Source: JAVBWO01 sp036677375
Lineage (GTDB): Bacteria > Bacillota > Dehalobacteriia > UBA4068 > UBA4997
DNA: 64,000 bases
NCBI GenBank assembly: GCA_036677375.1
Contig: JAVBWO010000024.1
Location: 1-64,000 of the forward strand
Reading direction: 5' to 3'
The first letter of the stretch is position 1. The number at the start of each line of letters is the position of its first letter. A program made the position numbers and the translations under genes. Below the pieces are notes generated by a model, which did not search any database, was not told the origin of the DNA, and saw nothing but the letters and a program-made list of their open reading frames with translations. Of the stretch, positions 14,407 through 22,878 are shown piece by piece.

Positions 14407-17285
14407 TGGCACGCATAGTTATAAAAAACGGTTACCTCAAAGGCGGAAGCGAAAAAACAGCCGCCCATCTGAATAACCTGGTCAAGTATATTGCTACCCG
14501 TGACGGTGTGGATAAAATAAAGAACGGCCGTGAGCTTTGGCATGCCACGAAAAAACAGCAGGCTCTCGTCACGGAAATCCTCCGGGAGTTTCCCGACACC
14601 AGGGAGCTGTTCGAGTACGAGGACTATCTGGCATATCCGAACCGGGAAAACGCCTCGGAATTTATCACCATAGCGTTGGAGCAGCATCTGGATAAAATCG
14701 GTGATCGGGAAAAATATCTGGACTACATTGCCAACCGCCCCCGCGTCGAAAAGTTTGACAGCCACGGTTTGTTTACGGGCGGCGATGAGCCGCTGGCCTT
14801 AAATCAGGTTGCGGATGAGCTGTCCGCATATACCGGAAATGTGTGGATGCCGATTATTTCTCTCCGCCGTGAGGATGCCTCCCGTCTGGGGTATGACAAT
14901 GCGCTTGCATGGAAGGCTCTGCTTTCCTCCAAGGCTTTGGAGATTGCGGAGAATCTGAAAATCCATCCGGACCATCTGAAATGGTACGCCAGTTTCCACA
15001 ACGAGTCCCACCATCCCCATGTGCATATGCTCTGCTACAGCACCGACCCCAAAGAGGGATACCTCACCAGGCAGGGCATTAAAAAAATGAAGTCCTCGCT
15101 GGCAAATGAGATTTTCCGTCAGGAGCTCATTCCGCTCTACGGTGAAAAGAGCCAGCGGCGGGATGACCTGAAAGAACAGGCGGCCGAGTCCCTGCGGGAG
15201 CTAATCCGTCAGATGAAAGGGGGTGTTTTGCAGAGCGACCGCATGGAGCAGCTCATCACACACCTTGCCGAGCGTCTGCAAACGGTGGGCGGCAAAAAAC
15301 AGTATGGATACCTCAAGGCAGAGCTGAAAAATATTGTGGACGAAATCGTGGATGAGCTGGCGCAGGACAGCCGTGTCACGGAAGCCTACCGGCTGTGGTG
15401 GGAAACCAGGGGCAGGATCGAATCCATCTATACCGAAACCCCATCCGAGCCGCCGCCTCTTTCCCGCTGTGAGGATTTCAAGCCCATCCGCAACATGGTC
15501 ATTCAGGAAACCCTGCTCCTTGGGACCATGACCTTCGAGGAACCGTCATCGGCAGAACCGGCACTGCCGGAGCCGGCGAATGATCTGGAGATACCCCTCT
15601 CTGACATGACGGACAAAGAAGAACAGGAACCGATAGATGATTCCGGAGGGCAGCCCTCCAGCGATGAAACCTCTGACGGTAAGGAATCCTCTGACTCCTG
15701 GTGGACGGAGGACTACAAACTGGCAAAGAAATATTTGCATGGCGATGAGGATGCCGAAATCCCGCAAGATTTTGAGAAAGCCCGTGAAATTTTCCTCGCG
15801 GAAGCAGATGCGGATAACCCTCTTGCGCTGTATGACCTTGGCCGAATGGCCGCCGATGGTCTTGGCTGCGAAGCAGATGCCGGAGAAGCGTACCAATGGT
15901 ATGAAAAAGCCCTTGCCGTTTTCCATGCCGCCGAGGAAGAAAAGCCGTGGAAGTACACCGAATATCGAATCGGCAAAATGGTTGCCGCAGGGCTTGGCAC
16001 CGAGCAGGACTATCTGCAGGCGGCAGATTGGCTCACCCTCTCCGCGGAGGAGAACTACAAATACGCGCAGTATTCCCTTGGCGGTTTGTATTACCACGGC
16101 AAGGGTGTGGAGCAGGATCATGAAACCGCCTTTGCCCTCTATACCCGCTCGGCGGATCAGAGCTTTCCCTATGCCAGCTTTGAGTTGGGTAAAATGCTGT
16201 GGGATGGAATAGGCTGTAAAAAAAATCAGCAGGACGCTGACCGCCGCTTTCAAGAAGCCTTTCTCGGCTTTGTTTCTCTGGAGGAAAAGGGCCATGATGA
16301 TAAGCTCCAATACCGTCTTGGCTGGATGCTTCTGAATGGTGTTGGTACTGACAAGAATGAAGCCAGGGCAAAAGAATACTTTGAAAAGGCGGCATCCGTG
16401 GGAAACACATTTGCCTGCTACCAGCTTGCCAAGCTCATCCTCTCGGATGAAAAAGCATCGCCGCAGGATGTTGAGAAAGCCCTTGGCTATCTCAGCAAAG
16501 CGGTGGAGGCTGAGAATCCCTATGCTGCATATTTTCTCGGCAAGCTCTATGAAAAGGGACAGCATGTTCCGCAGAATATTTCCGAGGCGGTACGGCTTTA
16601 TACCCTGTCGGCAGAACAGGACAATGACTTTGCCGCATACCGGCTCGGCAAGCTCTACCTTGGTGGCGAGGGTATCCTCAAAGATGTGGAGTCCGCCGTC
16701 CGCTGGCTGATCTTTGCCGCGGACCGGAAGAACCAATTTGCGGAATACGCCCTCGGTATCCTCTACTTCAAAGGAGAAGATGTTCCGAAGGATATCCCCA
16801 AAGCTCTGGAATACCTGAAACGGTCTGCCGGTCAGGGAAATCAGTTTGCACAATACCGGCTCGGCAAGATTTACCTCATGGGCGAGGATGTGCCAAAGGA
16901 TGTACAGGCAGCCCTTGGGTTTCTGACTGCCGCCGCTGAACAAGGCAATCAATATGCGCAGTATACCCTCGGCAAGCTGTACCTTATGGGAAAGGATGTC
17001 CCGAAAGACAAAGAAGCTGCTGTCCGCTGGTTTACCCTTTCTGCCGCCCAGGGCAATATTTACGCTCAGTTTTTCCTCGACCATATGGATAGCTTTAAAG
17101 ACCCCTCCGTCCTGCTGGCGGGGACACGGCTCCTGAATCACATGAGCCGTATTTTTTCTGACAACACACCGCCCTTAAAGCCGCCCGGCCCTCGCATTGA
17201 CCGAAAACGGCGCCTCAAGCTGAATGAGAAAAAGCGTGCGGCCGGTCATGCCCAGGGGGACCACGAACAGACCATGTCGCTATAA
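14406..17285 (+). CDS. Relaxase (MobL/MobP-like) fused to Sel1-like repeats
   Basis: A 959-aa protein. Residues 1-330 are a relaxase domain that nicks oriT and pilots the strand: RIVIKNGYLKGGSEKTAAHL at the start and the metal-binding histidine cluster HHPHVHML near residue 200. A proline/acid-rich linker (about 340-430) follows. From about 465 to 885 there are roughly 12 Sel1/TPR-like repeats of about 36 residues, for example QYRLGKIYLMGEDVPKDVQ, forming a long alpha solenoid. The tail is basic. Relaxases of this family often end with coiled-coil or low-complexity regions; a Sel1 array is unusual and may recruit partner proteins. Overlap with the accessory gene and the following primase and VirD4 genes fit a mobilisation module. 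Confidence 0.88.
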   Translation: MARIVIKNGYLKGGSEKTAAHLNNLVKYIATRDGVDKIKNGRELWHATKKQQALVTEILREFPDTRELFEYEDYLAYPNRENASEFITIALEQHLDKIGDREKYLDYIANRPRVEKFDSHGLFTGGDEPLALNQVADELSAYTGNVWMPIISLRREDASRLGYDNALAWKALLSSKALEIAENLKIHPDHLKWYASFHNESHHPHVHMLCYSTDPKEGYLTRQGIKKMKSSLANEIFRQELIPLYGEKSQRRDDLKEQAAESLRELIRQMKGGVLQSDRMEQLITHLAERLQTVGGKKQYGYLKAELKNIVDEIVDELAQDSRVTEAYRLWWETRGRIESIYTETPSEPPPLSRCEDFKPIRNMVIQETLLLGTMTFEEPSSAEPALPEPANDLEIPLSDMTDKEEQEPIDDSGGQPSSDETSDGKESSDSWWTEDYKLAKKYLHGDEDAEIPQDFEKAREIFLAEADADNPLALYDLGRMAADGLGCEADAGEAYQWYEKALAVFHAAEEEKPWKYTEYRIGKMVAAGLGTEQDYLQAADWLTLSAEENYKYAQYSLGGLYYHGKGVEQDHETAFALYTRSADQSFPYASFELGKMLWDGIGCKKNQQDADRRFQEAFLGFVSLEEKGHDDKLQYRLGWMLLNGVGTDKNEARAKEYFEKAASVGNTFACYQLAKLILSDEKASPQDVEKALGYLSKAVEAENPYAAYFLGKLYEKGQHVPQNISEAVRLYTLSAEQDNDFAAYRLGKLYLGGEGILKDVESAVRWLIFAADRKNQFAEYALGILYFKGEDVPKDIPKALEYLKRSAGQGNQFAQYRLGKIYLMGEDVPKDVQAALGFLTAAAEQGNQYAQYTLGKLYLMGKDVPKDKEAAVRWFTLSAAQGNIYAQFFLDHMDSFKDPSVLLAGTRLLNHMSRIFSDNTPPLKPPGPRIDRKRRLKLNEKKRAAGHAQGDHEQTMSL

Positions 17286-17362
17286 CGATTGGAGGATCAC
17301 CGTGAAGAAACAGAAAAAGAAAATCAAGCAACCCATCAGGTGGAAATTGCTCCGGAACCATT

Positions 17363-17391
17363 GCCGTCCTGTAAAAAGGGCGGCTTTTTTT
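17363..17391 (+). terminator. Rho-independent terminator after the relaxase gene
   Basis: Stem GCCGTCCT / AGGGCGGC (one G-U pair) with a short A-rich loop and seven T, in the gap between the relaxase and primase genes. It would reduce read-through into the primase. Confidence 0.65.
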
Positions 17392-17429
17392 CATAGAATC
17401 GGCAATCACCACAGGTAGGAGGTGCATCT

Positions 17430-18848
17430 ATGGGTGTCTATGTATATTTTACAGATGAGCAGAAGTACCGTGCCAACAATGTGGATCTTGTGGATTTCCT
17501 CCAGCGTCGCGGTGAGAAGCTGATCCCCAGCGGCCGGGATAAACGGCTGGCGTCCGACCGCAGCATCACCGTCCGGGGAAACGAGTGGTACGATCATTCC
17601 GCGGAGAGCGGCGGGTATGCCATTGACTTTGTGCGAAACTTTTACGGTCTCACTTTTCCCGAAGCCGTGACCATGCTGCTGGGTGGTGAGCAGGGGGAGG
17701 TCTATCGGCCCGCCTCACAAAAGAAGCAGGAGCCGAAAAAGCCCTTCGCTCTTCCGGCTCCCCACAGCGATATGCGCCGTGTCTATGCCTACCTTACAAA
17801 AACCCGGCTTATCGACCGTGAGGTGGTCAGCTACTTTGCCAGGGCAAAGCTCCTGTACGAAAGCTGTGAAAAGTCCAAGGACGGCGCGAAGGAATACCAT
17901 AACGCCGTATTTGTAGGATTCGATGAAAACGGTGTTCCCCGCCATGCCCACAAGCGGGGACTCTATACCGATGGACCCGGCTTCAAAGGCAATGTGGATA
18001 ACTGCGATCCAAGCTACAGCTTCCACCACATCGGCACAAGTGGGCGCCTCTATGCATTCGAGGCGCCCATCGACCTGCTGTCTTACATCACCCTGCATCC
18101 CCAGGAATGGCAGCGCCACAGCTATGTGGCGCTCTGCGGTGTTTCCGAATACGCCATGCTGAAGATGCTGGAGATATATCAAAACCTAAACCATGTGATT
18201 CTGTGCCTGGACCATGATGAGGCAGGAATCGAAGCGTCTGAGAAATACCAAGACCTGCTGTATACAAAAGGGATTCCATGTGAGATAGAGTTGTCCATAC
18301 ACAAGGACTGGAACGAGGATATCAAGGCCAAGCACGGATTGCCGGCCATCCCCGCCGAGGAACATCCCCAGCATATGCTTCGGGATGAACTCTGCCGGCA
18401 GCTTATGGAATCGGGATTGCCTGCGAAATCCGGCTGCTCCGCGGATACCCTGTCCGCCCTGCTCATAAAAGTCCGTTCCCATCTGCATTGGGGGCAGTTT
18501 TCCGAGGCGGATGATTGTCTGCGGGAGATGTGCCGCCACGCTATAGTCGGCGCCGTGAGGGAGTACCGGCAGATGGATCACAGCCGGGATCTTTCCGTTG
18601 TGCAGGCAAGGCTCCGCAATGGGTTCAGAGCCTATGAAAACCGCGGGCATCTGAAAACCCGGTTGGATTTACTGGAGTCCGATATCATGTCCCTGCGGGG
18701 CTATGAGCGTGTGGTGTCCGCCGCCGAAAAGGAAAAGCTGGCGGAGTGCTACGAACACATTGCCGCCCACGGTCTCAAGGGCGCCATCCTGCTGGAGAAA
18801 CACCGGCAAAAGATGGAGCAGAATCAGGAAATGAAACTGTCCATGTAA
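17430..18848 (+). CDS. DUF3991 / Toprim-domain DNA primase-like protein
   Basis: A 472-aa protein. Residues 1-100 resemble the CHC2 primase N-domain (NNVDLVDFLQRRGEKL... SGGYAIDFVRNFYGLTFPEAV) but lack the zinc-binding cysteines, as usual for DUF3991 proteins. The Toprim fold follows, with the acidic motif VILCLDHDEAGI near residue 255. The C-terminal 150 residues are helical. Such proteins probably prime complementary-strand synthesis of the transferred single strand in the recipient. RBS TAGGAGGTGCATCT. Position between relaxase and VirD4 agrees with this role. Confidence 0.85.
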   Translation: MGVYVYFTDEQKYRANNVDLVDFLQRRGEKLIPSGRDKRLASDRSITVRGNEWYDHSAESGGYAIDFVRNFYGLTFPEAVTMLLGGEQGEVYRPASQKKQEPKKPFALPAPHSDMRRVYAYLTKTRLIDREVVSYFARAKLLYESCEKSKDGAKEYHNAVFVGFDENGVPRHAHKRGLYTDGPGFKGNVDNCDPSYSFHHIGTSGRLYAFEAPIDLLSYITLHPQEWQRHSYVALCGVSEYAMLKMLEIYQNLNHVILCLDHDEAGIEASEKYQDLLYTKGIPCEIELSIHKDWNEDIKAKHGLPAIPAEEHPQHMLRDELCRQLMESGLPAKSGCSADTLSALLIKVRSHLHWGQFSEADDCLREMCRHAIVGAVREYRQMDHSRDLSVVQARLRNGFRAYENRGHLKTRLDLLESDIMSLRGYERVVSAAEKEKLAECYEHIAAHGLKGAILLEKHRQKMEQNQEMKLSM

Positions 18849-18914
18849 AGCCCGGCAATAGCACTGCCTCCGCTTCTGACATTTCAAGTCGTCAGAAGAA
18901 TAAGGAGGATCTCT

Positions 18915-20729
18915 ATGCAATCTCAGGTTTACATCTTGATTGGCGCCGCAGCCATTATGTTCGCCGTCATCGGCGGCTTGTCTCTGCTGGCGCATTATTA
19001 TACTTTAAACGGCATCAAATCCCGCACGGTGGGTGACGGTCAGCATGGTACGGCACGGTTCGCATCAAAACAGGAGATCAAAAACACCTATAAGCACGTT
19101 CCGTTTCAGCCGGAGCTGTGGAGGCGGGGCGAAAGCCTCCCTACCGAGCAGGGAGTCATACTCGGAAGCAAGGGCGAGAAAAATGCGGTCACCGCATTGG
19201 TGGATACGGACGATGTTCACATTTTGATGATCGGCGCATCCGGCGTGGGAAAAACAGCGTTCTTCCTTTACCCAAACATGGAGTATGCCTGTGCCAGCGG
19301 GATGAGTTTCCTGGCGCTGGATACCAAAGGGGATCTTGCACGCAACTATGGAAGCATTGCTCAAAATTACTATGGTTACAATGTGTCAGTCATAGACCTG
19401 CGGAACCCCAGCCGCTCAGATGGTAACAATCTGCTCACCCTTATCAACCGCTACATGGATATCTGCCGCAAGGAGCCAAATAATCTGGCCGCCAGAGCCA
19501 AGGCGGAAAAGTATGCTAAGATTTTGGCTAAGACCATTGTCAATCCGGAGGGGGACGCTTCCACCTATGGTCAGAATGCTTTCTTTTACGATGCTGCCGA
19601 GGGGCTGTTGACAGCGGTCATTCTTCTGTTGGCCGAGTATCTGCCGCCCACCGAGGAAAACCCGCAGGAGCAGCGGCACATCATTTCCGTATTCAAGCTG
19701 GTGCAGGATTTGCTGGAGCCATCTAAGGTGAAGGGCAAGAGCCAGTTTCAGCTTTTGATGAATAAACTGCCCGGAGATCACAAAGCCCGCTGGTTTGCCG
19801 GTGCCGCCTTGAACAGTGCGGAGCAGGCGATGGCGTCGGTTATGTCTACGGTGCTGTCGCGTCTGAACGCTTTTTTAGATTCCGAGCTGGAGCAGGTGCT
19901 GTGCTTTGACAGCGCCATTGATGCCGAAACCTTTGCAAACGAGAAATCAGCCATCTTCTTAATTCTTCCGGAGGAAGATCAGACAAAAAACTTCATGGCC
20001 GGACTTATGATCCAGAACTTGTCCCGTGAGCTATTTTCTGTAGCGGACGAGAACGGCGGCAAGCTGAAAAACCGAGTGGTTCTTTTCTGCGACGAGTTGG
20101 GCACCATGCCCCCGTTTGACATCCTGCCCCTGTTTTCGGCAGGGCGCTCTCGCCGCCTGACTCTGGTACCAATCATCCAGAGCCTTGCACAGCTCGAAAA
20201 GAACTACGGCAAAGAGGGCAGTGAAATCGTGCAGGACAACTGCCAGGACACCATCTTCGGCGGTTTCGCTCCCAACAGCCAGACTGCCGAGGTACTCTCC
20301 AAAGCAATGGGCAGCCGCACTGTCATGAGCGGCAGCGTGAGCCGCGGGAAGAATGACCCCAGCCAGTCCTTGCAGATGATGGAGCGCCCGCTCATGACGC
20401 CCGATGAACTCAAATCCATTCCAAAGGGCAGCTTTGTCGTAATGAAAACCGGTACCCATCCCATGCGGACAAAGCTGCGGTTGTTCCTTGATTGGGGTAT
20501 TCGTTTCGGGGAGTCTTATACCGTGGAGGAGAAGGCAAACCGGAAAGTGGCCTATGCCGATAAGCAGGCGCTGGAGGAAAATATCGTCCGCAAGCACACG
20601 GCCTGCATGCTGGTGGATGAAGAAACCGGGGAAATACTGGAGCCGCCGGCGGGAACAGGAACCCTTCATACCCCGGCAGTGGAACCATCTGAAAACACCA
20701 TGCGCCGCCGATCCATACTCAAAACGTAA
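18915..20729 (+). CDS. VirD4/TraG-type conjugative coupling protein
   Basis: A 604-aa membrane ATPase that brings the relaxase-DNA complex to the secretion channel. One N-terminal transmembrane region (residues about 5-32) is followed by the TraG/VirD4 ATPase: Walker A GASGVGKT near residue 105, LALDTKGDLARNYG, Walker B RVVLFCDELGTMPPF, and the conserved SAGRSRRLTLVPIIQSLAQLE and DTIFGGFAPN segments. Full length for the family. RBS AAGGAGGATCTCT. It ends the mobilisation module. Confidence 0.95.
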   Translation: MQSQVYILIGAAAIMFAVIGGLSLLAHYYTLNGIKSRTVGDGQHGTARFASKQEIKNTYKHVPFQPELWRRGESLPTEQGVILGSKGEKNAVTALVDTDDVHILMIGASGVGKTAFFLYPNMEYACASGMSFLALDTKGDLARNYGSIAQNYYGYNVSVIDLRNPSRSDGNNLLTLINRYMDICRKEPNNLAARAKAEKYAKILAKTIVNPEGDASTYGQNAFFYDAAEGLLTAVILLLAEYLPPTEENPQEQRHIISVFKLVQDLLEPSKVKGKSQFQLLMNKLPGDHKARWFAGAALNSAEQAMASVMSTVLSRLNAFLDSELEQVLCFDSAIDAETFANEKSAIFLILPEEDQTKNFMAGLMIQNLSRELFSVADENGGKLKNRVVLFCDELGTMPPFDILPLFSAGRSRRLTLVPIIQSLAQLEKNYGKEGSEIVQDNCQDTIFGGFAPNSQTAEVLSKAMGSRTVMSGSVSRGKNDPSQSLQMMERPLMTPDELKSIPKGSFVVMKTGTHPMRTKLRLFLDWGIRFGESYTVEEKANRKVAYADKQALEENIVRKHTACMLVDEETGEILEPPAGTGTLHTPAVEPSENTMRRRSILKT

Positions 20730-20740
20730 AGGAGGGTCCC

Positions 20741-21007
20741 ATGAGCTACTTCGACCACATTTACACCGCCTCGCCCGATGAGCTGCCCCATCGGGCGAGA
20801 GCTGTTTATATATACCTTCGTGACCGCACAGGCCAGGGGCAGGACTGCTGGCCTGCTGTAAAAACCATTGCTTCCGACTTGCAGCTTTCCCGCAGCACCG
20901 TCAAGCGTGCCCTGCATGATCTGGTCAAAGCGGGGCTCATTGAAAAGGAACCACGCTATCGGGAGAACGGGAGCAACACCTCCAACCGATTGATTCTAAA
21001 AAAATAG
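20741..21007 (+). CDS. Winged helix-turn-helix protein (replication-initiator-like N-domain)
   Basis: An 88-aa DNA-binding protein. ARAVYIYLRDRTGQGQDCWP and KTIASDLQLSRSTVKRALHD form the HTH_36-type winged helix found at the N-terminus of replication initiators and in stand-alone ICE proteins. RBS AAGGAGGGTCCC, 11 bases after virD4, so it is cotranscribed. It may regulate the transfer operon or take part in ICE replication; the target is unknown. Confidence 0.8.
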   Translation: MSYFDHIYTASPDELPHRARAVYIYLRDRTGQGQDCWPAVKTIASDLQLSRSTVKRALHDLVKAGLIEKEPRYRENGSNTSNRLILKK

Positions 21008-21390
21008 CCAGACTGCAAAAAAGCGAAAAGACGAATTTCCCGCCAAGGGGGTCTTCCGCCTTTTCGCTGAACCCTGGAGCGGTTCACTGTGAACCCACCA
21101 GAACCTCTCACTCTAAGAATTTTTATTACAGAAAAAGAACAATCTATCAGGGTTCGGGTTCTATGAAAAGAAAATGAAACACACCATAGCAAGAGTCCTG
21201 AATGTTTTTTATCGGGATACAAGAAATCTATCTTGGCAAACAAAAATCAAAGAAAAGGAACGGTCCGTCTTTTGTCTAATAAACGACATCTATATACTGC
21301 CAAAGTTACATCAAGTGCAGTTAACGTTGATTTTTCTGTTTTGCTGCATTATAATAATGACAGATAGTACAGATAGTAAGGAGGGATTTC
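21008..21390 (+). other. Intergenic region with a long hairpin, no supported gene
   Basis: About 380 bases. A 9-base perfect stem AGCGAAAAG / CTTTTCGCT (21022-21068) closes a hairpin whose inside has GAC/GTC pairing and a CCGCCAAGGGGG element; there is no strong T-run, so it is not a classic terminator. A GAACCC-type sequence recurs around 21069-21092. The right half is AT-rich and contains the promoter and RBS of the excisionase-like gene. Candidate roles: small RNA, regulatory leader, or ICE replication/termination site. Confidence 0.35.
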
Positions 21391-21849
21391 ATGACGGACG
21401 ATATTCTGAATCTCGAACAGGCGGTGGAATTTTTAGGCGTGAGCGAAAAGACCCTAATCAAGCTACTCAGGGAAGAACATATTCCTGCCCGCAAGATTGG
21501 CCGGGAGTGGCGGTTTAGCCGGGAGGCTTTGATGCGCTGGCTGGCTGATGGGGATTCCATGTCCTACATCAATCCCAACGATCGGTATATGGTCTCCGAA
21601 GATATCCCCGGAGAGTCTGCCGCTTTGTTTATGAAGGTGAGAGAGGCGCTGGCGTCCATAAGCCACGGCGACAATAGCATCAAAACTCTGCTGCCAGAGC
21701 TGGATCGAGATGTTACCATCCCTGCGGATGCCACGCTTCGTATCAGCTATAAGCAACAGCGGGATGTAGAAAAACTGGAGTTTAAGATTTTTTGGGAGCT
21801 GCGGGAAGACTTCAAGCTGGAGGCCAATCAGAAAGCGAAATCTTCTTAA
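21391..21849 (+). CDS. Excisionase-family HTH protein with extra C-terminal domain
   Basis: A 152-aa protein. Residues 5-55 are a MerR/excisionase-type helix-turn-helix: LNLEQAVEFLGVSEKTLIKLL and ARKIGREWRFSREAL. The C-terminal part (about 95-145) has IPADATLRISY and KLEFKIFWE, resembling amphi-Trp domains, a small beta-rich unit of unknown role. RBS AAGGAGGGATTTC. It could be a recombination directionality factor of the ICE, but no integrase lies beside it, so a regulatory role is equally possible. Confidence 0.7.
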   Translation: MTDDILNLEQAVEFLGVSEKTLIKLLREEHIPARKIGREWRFSREALMRWLADGDSMSYINPNDRYMVSEDIPGESAALFMKVREALASISHGDNSIKTLLPELDRDVTIPADATLRISYKQQRDVEKLEFKIFWELREDFKLEANQKAKSS

Positions 21850-21884
21850 ACGCAGCATGAAAGGAAAATAAGGGAGGGATTTCT

Positions 21885-22745
21885 ATGTGGGTTGCCTATG
21901 CCTTTGGCTCGGCCTTATTTGCGGGCATGACCTCCGTTCTGGCAAAGGTCGGGATTAAGAATACAGACTCCAACTTGGCAACCGCCCTGCGCACTGTGAT
22001 TGTGCTTCTGTTTTCATGGGTGATGGTTTTTATCGTGGGGTCTCAACATGCGATTGCCGCAATCTCACCGCATAGTCTTTTATTTCTTGTCCTTTCCGGC
22101 GGAGCCACCGGCGCCTCTTGGCTGTGCTATTTCAAGGCGCTGCAGCTTGGCGATGTCAATAAGGTAACCCCCATCGACAAAAGCAGCACGATTCTGACGA
22201 TCCTGCTTGCCTTTGTCATTTTGGGAGAAACGCCAACCCTATGGGCACTATGCGGCGTCGCTTTACTTACCGTTGGAACCTGGTTCATGATACAGCGGCA
22301 AAAATCGGACGCAGCCGACAATGAGAGCAGAGCATGGCTTTTTTATGCCGTGTTGTCCGCCGTTTTCGCCGCACTGACCTCTATTCTCGGCAAAATCGGT
22401 ATACAGGGCATTGAATCAAACCTGGGCACGGCAATCCGCACGATTGTCGTGCTGGCGATGGCCTGGGGCATTGTATTCCTGCAAAAAAAGCAATATCTCA
22501 TCAAGAACATAGACCGGAAAGGCTGGGTGTTTATTGCACTTTCCGGTCTTGCTACCGGCCTTAGCTGGCTGTGCTATTACCGCGCGCTGCAGGAGGGAAA
22601 GGCCAGCGTGGTGGTCCCCATTGACAAACTCAGCATTGTGGTGACGGTGGTCTTCTCCTACATTTTCTTAAAAGAGAAGCTCACGAAAAAAGCCCTTGCC
22701 GGCTTATTGCTGGTCATATGCGGAACCATGCTGTTGTTATTTTAA
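21885..22745 (+). CDS. EamA/DMT-family transporter
   Basis: A 286-aa inner-membrane protein with ten hydrophobic segments in two EamA repeats (each starts with AYAFGSALFAGMTSVLAKVG or FYAVLSAVFAALTSILGKIG and has a GxxTGxSWLCY(F/Y) motif). This is the full length for drug/metabolite transporters of the RhaT/EamA group. RBS AAGGGAGGGATTTCT, 35 bases after the excisionase-like gene. It marks the start of the cargo island. The exported or imported compound is unknown. Confidence 0.9.
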   Translation: MWVAYAFGSALFAGMTSVLAKVGIKNTDSNLATALRTVIVLLFSWVMVFIVGSQHAIAAISPHSLLFLVLSGGATGASWLCYFKALQLGDVNKVTPIDKSSTILTILLAFVILGETPTLWALCGVALLTVGTWFMIQRQKSDAADNESRAWLFYAVLSAVFAALTSILGKIGIQGIESNLGTAIRTIVVLAMAWGIVFLQKKQYLIKNIDRKGWVFIALSGLATGLSWLCYYRALQEGKASVVVPIDKLSIVVTVVFSYIFLKEKLTKKALAGLLLVICGTMLLLF

Positions 22746-22802
22746 TTGGGCCGTTGCTCAGTTACCTCAATAGAAAAGCAATATCTCATGGTCTAAAGAG
22801 TT

Positions 22803-22834
22803 AAACGGCGGTTCATTTCTGAACCGCCGTTTTC
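22803..22834. terminator. Bidirectional terminator between the DMT transporter and the sensor kinase
   Basis: Perfect 12-base stem AAACGGCGGTTC / GAACCGCCGTTT with a 6-base loop and T/A runs on both sides, between convergent genes. Confidence 0.85.
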
Positions 22835-22878
22835 TATACCACAATGAATGCTTGAAAAGATATCTCAATCTAATATCC

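Noticed and set aside
15546..17141. 531-aa frame on the - strand opposite the relaxase C-terminus
   Set aside because: It is the antisense shadow of the Sel1 repeats; no RBS or recognisable domain, and the + strand frame is clearly coding.
17302..17418. 38-codon GTG frame after the relaxase, with GGAGG upstream (very basic peptide)
   Set aside because: It runs straight through the terminator hairpin at 17363-17391; more likely chance, although a tiny peptide cannot be excluded.
21174..21518. 114-aa + frame overlapping the excisionase-like gene
   Set aside because: Its second half is the wrong frame of the HTH gene, which has a proper RBS; the first half is AT-rich noncoding.
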